From contig VGPT01000008.1 in the NCBI GenBank assembly GCA_016882485.1, positions 1 through 49,183 on the forward strand: a stretch of 49,183 nucleotides of DNA. Direction: 5' to 3'. Each line of letters begins with the position of its first letter. The first letter of the stretch is position 1. The notes beneath the pieces were generated by a model. The model was not told the DNA's origin and ran no database searches. It was given only the letters and a program-made list of their open reading frames with translations. A program made the position numbers and the translations under genes. Origin of the DNA: Cyanobacteria bacterium M_surface_10_m1_298 (GTDB lineage: Bacteria > Cyanobacteriota > Cyanobacteriia > PCC-6307 > Cyanobiaceae). Below, one piece after another: positions 44,312 to 49,183 of the stretch.

Positions 44312-46839
44312 TGTCCGACCAATCGATTCCCCGTCGTCTGCAACTGCCCACCCCGGGCTGCTACGCCGACCCCGATCGCAGCGGACACACGGCTGACGAT
44401 GTGTTCGACGGCATGGCCGAGCACCTCTTCTACACGCTGGGCAAGCTCGCCCCAACCGCCAGCCGACACGACCTGTACCTGGCCCTCAGCCACGCGGTGC
44501 GGGATCGCCTGATGACCCGCTATCTGGCGGGCATCGAAGCGATCAACGCCACCCCAACCCGCGTGGTGGCTTACCTCTCGGCCGAATTCCTGATCGGCCC
44601 CCAGCTGGGCAACAACCTGTTGATGCTGGGCATCCAGGAGGCTGCCACCGAGGCCCTGCGCCGCTTCGGCATCGACCACCTGGAAGAGATCCTCGAGGTG
44701 GAGGAGGAGCCAGGCCTCGGCAATGGTGGCCTGGGGCGCCTGGCGGCCTGCTTCATGGAGTCGCTGGCCAGCCTGGAGATTCCGGCCACCGGCTATGGCA
44801 TCCGCTACGAGTTCGGGATCTTCGACCAGCTGATCCGCGACGGCTGGCAGGTGGAGATCACGGATAAGTGGCTCAAGGGCGGCTGGCCCTGGGAGATTCC
44901 CCATCCCGATCAAGCCTGCTTTGTGGGTTTTGGTGGTCGCACCGAGAGCTACCGCGATGAACGGGGCAACTACCGGGTGCGCTGGATTCCTGAGGAACAC
45001 GCCATCGGGGTGCCCCACGACGTGCCGGTGCTGGGCTACCGGGTCAACACCTGCGACCGGCTGCGGCTCTGGCGCGCCGATGCCAGCGAGAGCTTCGACT
45101 TCTACGCCTTCAACATCGGCGACTACTACGGAGCCGTGGAGGAGAAGGTGGGCAGCGAGACCCTCTCCAAGGTGCTCTATCCCAACGACGGCACCGACGA
45201 GGGTCGCCGCCTGCGCCTAAAGCAGCAGCACTTCTTCGTGAGCTGCTCCCTGCAGGACATGCTGCGCAGCCTCGATCAGCGCGGCATCCCCGTGCATGAG
45301 TTCCCCGACCACTGGGCGGTGCAGCTCAACGACACCCACCCGGCGATCGCGGTGGCCGAGCTGATGCGCCTGCTAATCGATGACAAGCACCTGGAGTGGG
45401 ATCAGGCCTGGGACATCACCTGCCGGTCTGTGGCCTACACCAACCACACCCTGCTTCCGGAAGCCCTGGAGAAGTGGGGCCTTCCCCTGTTCGGCTCGCT
45501 GCTGCCGCGCCATCTGGAGCTGATCTACGAGATCAATCGCCGCTTCCTGCAAATGGTTCGGCTGCGCTACCCGGGCAACGAAGCCCTGCTGCGCAAGCTC
45601 TCGATCATTGATGAGGAAGGCACCAAGGCCGTGCGCATGGCCAACCTGGCCACGGTGGCCTCACACCACGTGAACGGTGTGGCGGCCCTGCATAGCGAGT
45701 TGGTGCGCACCAAGTTGTTCCCGGAATTCGCCGAGCTCTGGCCGGAGAAATTCACCAACGTGACGAACGGGGTGACCCCCCGGCGCTGGGTGGCCCTCGC
45801 CAACCCAGCCCTGCGTCAGCTGCTGCAAGACAGCATCGGAGAGGGCTGGGTCGCCGACCTGGATCAGCTGCGTCAGCTGGAGCAATACCAAGACGACAAC
45901 AGCTTCCTCGAGCGCTGGGAGCAGACCAAGCTGGCCAGCAAGCGCAACCTGGCCAACTACATCCACCGCCAAAGCGGCCTGCTGGTGGATCCGGCCTCGA
46001 TGTTCGATGTTCAGGTCAAGCGGATCCACGAATACAAGCGGCAGCACCTCAATGCCCTGCAGGTGATCGCCCATTACCTGCGCATCAAGAACGGGCAGGC
46101 CGATCACATGGCCCCCCGCACCGTGATCTTTGGCGGCAAGGCAGCCCCCGGCTATTACATGGCCAAGCTGATCATCCGCTTCCTCAATGGCATCGCCGAA
46201 ACGGTGAATGCCGATCCCGACATGGATGGCCGCCTGCGGGTGGTGTTCCTGCCGGATTACAACGTGAAGCTGGGGGAGCGGGTCTACCCCGCCTCCGACC
46301 TCTCGGAGCAGATCTCCACCGCCGGCCTAGAGGCTTCAGGCACGGGCAACATGAAGTTCGCCATGAATGGCGCCCTCACCATCGGCACCCTCGATGGCGC
46401 CAACGTGGAAATCCGCGAACAAGTCGGGGCCGAGAACTTCTTCCTGTTCGGCATGACCGAAACGGAAGTGGCCGATCTGCACACCGAGGGCTACAGGCCC
46501 TGGGAGCTGATCCCGCAGATGCCCGAGCTCCAGCAGGTGCTCAAGCTGGTTGAGCAGGGGCATTTCAGCGGAGGAGATGGTGATCTGTTCCGGCCCCTGC
46601 TGGAGAACCTCACAGGCCGGGATCCCTTCTGCGTGTTGGCGGATTTCAACGACTACTTGCGCGTGCAGCAACAGGTGAGCGCCGTCTGGGGCGATCGCAA
46701 GACCTGGAACCGGATGTCACTGCTCAATAGCGCCCGCACCGGCTTCTTCTCCTCCGATCGCTCGATCCGCGACTACGCCAGCCGCATTTGGAAGGCCGAT
46801 TCCTTCCCGGTGAGCATCAGCTGCAACCTCGACAGTTGA
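44311..46839 (+). CDS. glgP: Glycogen/starch/alpha-glucan phosphorylase
   Basis: The 842-residue GT35 enzyme releases glucose 1-phosphate from glycogen with PLP as cofactor. Visible motifs are YLSAEFLIGPQLGNNL, the central GNGGLGRLAACFMES, and EASGTGNMKFAMNGALTIG, which holds the PLP Lys. The start ATG 44311 overlaps the xfp stop, so the genes are translationally coupled. ackA begins 6 bp after it. Placement inside a phosphoketolase operon indicates that sugar from stored glycogen is fed to that route in the dark or in fermentation. Confidence 0.97.
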   Translation: MSDQSIPRRLQLPTPGCYADPDRSGHTADDVFDGMAEHLFYTLGKLAPTASRHDLYLALSHAVRDRLMTRYLAGIEAINATPTRVVAYLSAEFLIGPQLGNNLLMLGIQEAATEALRRFGIDHLEEILEVEEEPGLGNGGLGRLAACFMESLASLEIPATGYGIRYEFGIFDQLIRDGWQVEITDKWLKGGWPWEIPHPDQACFVGFGGRTESYRDERGNYRVRWIPEEHAIGVPHDVPVLGYRVNTCDRLRLWRADASESFDFYAFNIGDYYGAVEEKVGSETLSKVLYPNDGTDEGRRLRLKQQHFFVSCSLQDMLRSLDQRGIPVHEFPDHWAVQLNDTHPAIAVAELMRLLIDDKHLEWDQAWDITCRSVAYTNHTLLPEALEKWGLPLFGSLLPRHLELIYEINRRFLQMVRLRYPGNEALLRKLSIIDEEGTKAVRMANLATVASHHVNGVAALHSELVRTKLFPEFAELWPEKFTNVTNGVTPRRWVALANPALRQLLQDSIGEGWVADLDQLRQLEQYQDDNSFLERWEQTKLASKRNLANYIHRQSGLLVDPASMFDVQVKRIHEYKRQHLNALQVIAHYLRIKNGQADHMAPRTVIFGGKAAPGYYMAKLIIRFLNGIAETVNADPDMDGRLRVVFLPDYNVKLGERVYPASDLSEQISTAGLEASGTGNMKFAMNGALTIGTLDGANVEIREQVGAENFFLFGMTETEVADLHTEGYRPWELIPQMPELQQVLKLVEQGHFSGGDGDLFRPLLENLTGRDPFCVLADFNDYLRVQQQVSAVWGDRKTWNRMSLLNSARTGFFSSDRSIRDYASRIWKADSFPVSISCNLDS

Positions 46840-46845
46840 TGAGCC

Positions 46846-47949
46846 ATGGCCATCCTGGTGCTCAACCTGGGCAGCTCCAGCCTCAAGGCTGCCCTGTTTG
46901 AGCCCAGCAGCCTCCGGAGCCTTTGGAGCGGCAGCGCAAGCTGCGGATCAGACGGACCCACCGCCCTGCTGCAGAGCTGGCTGGGACCCCAGCTGGAGCC
47001 CTGGTGGCCCCGCATCGAGCAGGTGGGGCACCGGGTAGTGCATGGGGGCGAACGCTTCAGGGCTCCCACCCTTCTGACTGCAGAGGTCCTAGGCGAGCTC
47101 AAGGCCCTCGGCGAGCTGGCCCCGCTGCACAATCCCCCGGCCCTGGCTGCCATCGACTGGTTTCTGGGCAAGCACCCGCAGCTGACCCAGTGGGCCTGCT
47201 TCGACACCGCCTTCCACGCCAGCCTCCCCCCCGAGGCCTACAGCTATGCGCTGCCCGAAGCCTGGCGGCAGCAGGGTCTGCGGCGTTTCGGCTTCCATGG
47301 CATCAACCACCAGCACGTGGCTGAGCAGGCCACTGAGAGCTGGCACGCTCAAGGACACACGACCGCTCCGAGGTTGATCAGCTGCCACCTCGGGGCGGGC
47401 TGCTCCCTGGCGGCGATCTCTGGGGGCCGCAGCATCGACACCACCATGGGCTTCACACCGCTGGACGGGCTGGTGATGGCCAGCCGCAGCGGCTCCGTGG
47501 ATCCCGGACTGCTGCTGCACCAACTGCGCCAAGGCCTCAGCGCGGCAGAACTGGAGCAGGTGCTGAACCATGCCAGCGGCCTGCTGGGCCTCTCAGGCTT
47601 GAGCAGCGATTGGCGCGAACTGCGGCAAGCCGCGGCCAGGGGGCATGGCGGCGCCCAACTGGCGCTGGCCGTGTTCATCCATCGCCTCAAGGCAGGCATC
47701 GCCGCCATGGCCGCGAGCCTGGGGGGCGTGGATCTGATCGCCCTCAGTGGCGGGATCGGCGCCCGCGATCAGGAGCTGCTCGAGCAACTGCAAGAGGAGC
47801 TGGCGTGGATAGGCCAGCCACACTGGCTGCAAGTGGCGGCGGATGAAGAACGGATGATCGCCCGGCTGATCCAGCGGGAGCGGTTCAGCGATCCGGCAGA
47901 TCCGGGGTCTGATGCAGCAGGCGGTTCAAGCGCAGGCGATCGGCATTGA
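46846..47949 (+). CDS. ackA: Acetate kinase
   Basis: The 367-residue ASKHA-fold kinase makes ATP and acetate from acetyl phosphate. Motifs are VLNLGSSSLKAALF (Asn7 contacts phosphate), GHRVVHGGERF with Arg63, CFDTAFHASLP with Asp120, and GFTPLDGLVMASRSGSVDPG. It is about 30 residues shorter than the usual 395-400, mostly between the first strand and GHRVVHGG. It is the last gene of xfp-glgP-ackA, and no pta is near. Its last 65 bp overlap the opposite-strand hypothetical gene. Confidence 0.95.
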   Translation: MAILVLNLGSSSLKAALFEPSSLRSLWSGSASCGSDGPTALLQSWLGPQLEPWWPRIEQVGHRVVHGGERFRAPTLLTAEVLGELKALGELAPLHNPPALAAIDWFLGKHPQLTQWACFDTAFHASLPPEAYSYALPEAWRQQGLRRFGFHGINHQHVAEQATESWHAQGHTTAPRLISCHLGAGCSLAAISGGRSIDTTMGFTPLDGLVMASRSGSVDPGLLLHQLRQGLSAAELEQVLNHASGLLGLSGLSSDWRELRQAAARGHGGAQLALAVFIHRLKAGIAAMAASLGGVDLIALSGGIGARDQELLEQLQEELAWIGQPHWLQVAADEERMIARLIQRERFSDPADPGSDAAGGSSAGDRH

Positions 47950-48346
47950 GCGGATCAGGAGCCAGCTCGCCTGCCAGTTCCCGGAACTTCTGCTCCACTG
48001 GTTCCGGCACCCGCACATCGAAGATGCGCTCCATCAGCGCCTCAATCGAGAACAGATGGGCATTGATGTTTTCCAGGTCGCTGAGTGCCTGCTGCACAGC
48101 ATCTGGATCGGAGCTTTCGGTGGCCGCGGAACCACCCGCAGCAGCCGCAGCCGCCTGGGGTGACTCGTGATCACTCTGTGTTTTCTGGAGCTCCTCGAGC
48201 ACCCGCCCCGCCAGGGTGCGGAACGACTGCAGCGCGGCCCAGCTCAACTCCTGTTGCTGCCGCAGCGTGGGGTTCTCACGAATCAAACGGTCGTGTTCCC
48301 GGTAGAACCGCTGGCAATCAGGGCATTGGCAGGGCTCTTCCGGCAC
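47885..48346 (-). CDS. Hypothetical protein with N-terminal Cys motif
   Basis: The 153-residue product starts at GTG 48346 with AAGGGA five bases ahead. It begins MPEEPCQCPDCQRFYREHD, whose C-x-C-x2-C could hold a metal. A helical middle (LSWAALQSFRTLAGRVLEEL), an Ala-rich linker, and a second helical region with FSIEALMERIFDVRV follow. Its 3' end overlaps the end of ackA by 65 bp. No named family is recognised. The fixed Cys triplet argues that the frame is real. Confidence 0.65.
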   Translation of the reverse strand: MPEEPCQCPDCQRFYREHDRLIRENPTLRQQQELSWAALQSFRTLAGRVLEELQKTQSDHESPQAAAAAAGGSAATESSDPDAVQQALSDLENINAHLFSIEALMERIFDVRVPEPVEQKFRELAGELAPDPLNADRLRLNRLLHQTPDLPDR

Positions 48347-48412
48347 CGCAGTCCCTTGACATGACGATTCCCATCATGACACCTGCACTGAGCTGAATTG
48401 CGCTCAGGGGGG

Positions 48413-48727
48413 TCAAGCCGCAAGAGAATCCTCTTCTCCGGCGGGATCATCACTGGCGCCGGGAATGGGGATTTCGATCGAACTCACCACCTGAATCACA
48501 TCCCGCAGGCGCATCGAATCGGCAAACCAGGCCATGGCCTGATCGGTGTCACCCTCGGCGACGGCGTCGTTAGCGCTGTCCTCATGGGCCTCGGCCAGAA
48601 GGGCCAACCAGCAGAGGCAACGGGCCTGGATCACCGAGAGGTCGAGGCCGTCAGGAAGGCTGTCGACAATGCGCTCACTCTCCTGTTGCACCAGCAGCCG
48701 CAGCCTGAGATCATGCAGCTGTGCCAT
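48413..48727 (-). CDS. Hypothetical small helical protein
   Basis: The 104-residue product (ATG 48727) is predicted helical, with LHDLRLRLLVQQESERIVDSL at the start and CLCWLALLAEAHEDSAND in the middle. A weakly acidic tail ends PAGEEDSLAA. A GTG at 48748 would add 7 residues. It has no signal peptide or metal motif. A 16-bp palindrome lies about 52 bp upstream. The function is unknown. Confidence 0.6.
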   Translation of the reverse strand: MAQLHDLRLRLLVQQESERIVDSLPDGLDLSVIQARCLCWLALLAEAHEDSANDAVAEGDTDQAMAWFADSMRLRDVIQVVSSIEIPIPGASDDPAGEEDSLAA

Positions 48728-48778
48728 GACGGTGTGGCGATTGGTCACACGCTAGCTGCAGTGGCAACAAACGTCACG

Positions 48779-48794
48779 CCACTACCGGTAGTGG
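48779..48794. promoter_or_regulatory. Perfect 16-bp palindrome downstream of tRNA-Arg
   Basis: CCACTACCGGTAGTGG is a perfect palindrome between the 3' end of tRNA-Arg (33 nt away) and the start of the small helical gene (52 nt away), both on the minus strand. It could be a repressor operator for the small gene, or a hairpin ending the tRNA transcript. On that strand it is followed by GCGTGACGTTTGTT, only a weak T-run. Confidence 0.5.
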
Positions 48795-48826
48795 TCGCTA
48801 CCCCTGCGAGAAACTCCAACAGCCAA

Positions 48827-48900
<74 letters not shown>

Positions 48901-48927
48901 CTAGCCGTTCATTATGGGGGTTGAAAG

Positions 48928-49183
48928 CAGGCGAGGTGATCGCAATCGGGAGACGCCCAGGCCCTCGGGCTGGAGGAACGGACCGGTTGAGGAAAGTCCG
49001 GGCTCCCCAATGGCCAGGCTTGCTGGGTAACGCCCAGTGCGGGTGACCGTGAGGAGAGTGCCACAGAAACACACCGCCGATGGCCCTCTGGGCACAGGCA
49101 AGGGTGCAAAGGTGCGGTAAGAGCGCACCAGCAGCATCGAGAGGTGCTGGCTCGGTAAACCCCGGCTGGGAGCAAGGCCTAGG
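48928..49183 (+). ncRNA. rnpB: RNase P RNA, 5' portion (partial)
   Basis: Universal core segments are present in order: GAGGAAAGTCCGGGCTCC at 48989 (P4/J region), TAACGCCCAGTGCGGGTGACC, AGAGTGCCACAGAAACACACC, GGTAAGAGCGCACCAGCAG and GGTAAACCCC. This is the type A structure found in cyanobacteria. The 5' end is placed only approximately, by the usual distance to the first core element, and the 3' part lies beyond the window. It runs opposite to tRNA-Arg, only about 28 nt away. Confidence 0.93.

Overview
The window is a gene-dense, high-GC stretch of a cyanobacterial chromosome, most likely a picocyanobacterium of the Synechococcus/Cyanobium type (alpha-cyanobacteria). The lineage call rests on gene content: sulfolipid synthesis (sqdB, sqdX), a Ycf37-like photosystem I assembly protein, a Psb34/Ssl1498-like one-helix protein, a plastid-type GAPDH (gap2), a CYP38-like cyclophilin, and repeated copies of the HIP1 octamer GCGATCGC. 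I see no insertion sequence, prophage, integrase, CRISPR array or rRNA. No intergenic gap exceeds about 200 bases, and most genes are conserved housekeeping genes.

Layout. 1-3.2 kb: the end of a probable dnaX, then a GT2 glycosyltransferase and a SpoIID-domain lipoprotein on the minus strand. 3.2-8.5 kb: rpmI, rplT, a Ycf37-like protein, thiG, a Psb34-like gene, sqdB and sqdX on the plus strand, with one minus-strand exported protein. 8.5-14.2 kb: a minus-strand run cbiD, guaA, two hypothetical genes and a class B penicillin-binding protein. 14.2-15.6 kb: a PLP aminotransferase and tRNA-Gly. 15.6-20.3 kb: the most accessory-like part, with small unknown proteins, a half-size AbrB-type membrane protein, a lipoprotein, and a SNF2 helicase divergent from an HNH nuclease. 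20.3-30.8 kb: an SDR protein, pdxA, accB, efp, a cyclophilin, thiL, gap2, murC, murB, ybaB, rsgA and a TusA-like gene. 30.8-37 kb: dnaJ and grpE diverge from a pilB-pilT-pilC type IV pilus motor cluster. 37-39 kb: a VapBC-type toxin-antitoxin pair and a BaiN/HI0933-like flavoprotein. 39-41.8 kb: a dus gene, a small methyltransferase-like membrane protein and a CPA2 antiporter. 41.9-48 kb: phosphoketolase, glycogen phosphorylase and acetate kinase in one tight operon. The window ends with two hypothetical genes, tRNA-Arg and the 5' part of rnpB.

How the genes work together. The clearest pathway unit is xfp-glgP-ackA, which could turn stored glycogen into acetyl phosphate and then acetate plus ATP. 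SqdB and SqdX make the thylakoid sulfolipid in two consecutive steps. MurC and MurB are consecutive peptidoglycan-precursor enzymes, and GrpE and DnaJ are DnaK co-chaperones. PilB, PilT and PilC form the cytoplasmic motor and inner-membrane platform of a type IV pilus. I did not find a plainly new multi-gene system. The best leads are an inverted repeat over the predicted gap2 promoter, an adjacent SNF2/HNH gene pair resembling a split ZRANB3, a 16-bp palindrome downstream of tRNA-Arg, a palindrome at the start of the toxin-antitoxin pair, and an extra zinc-ribbon-like tail on PilB.
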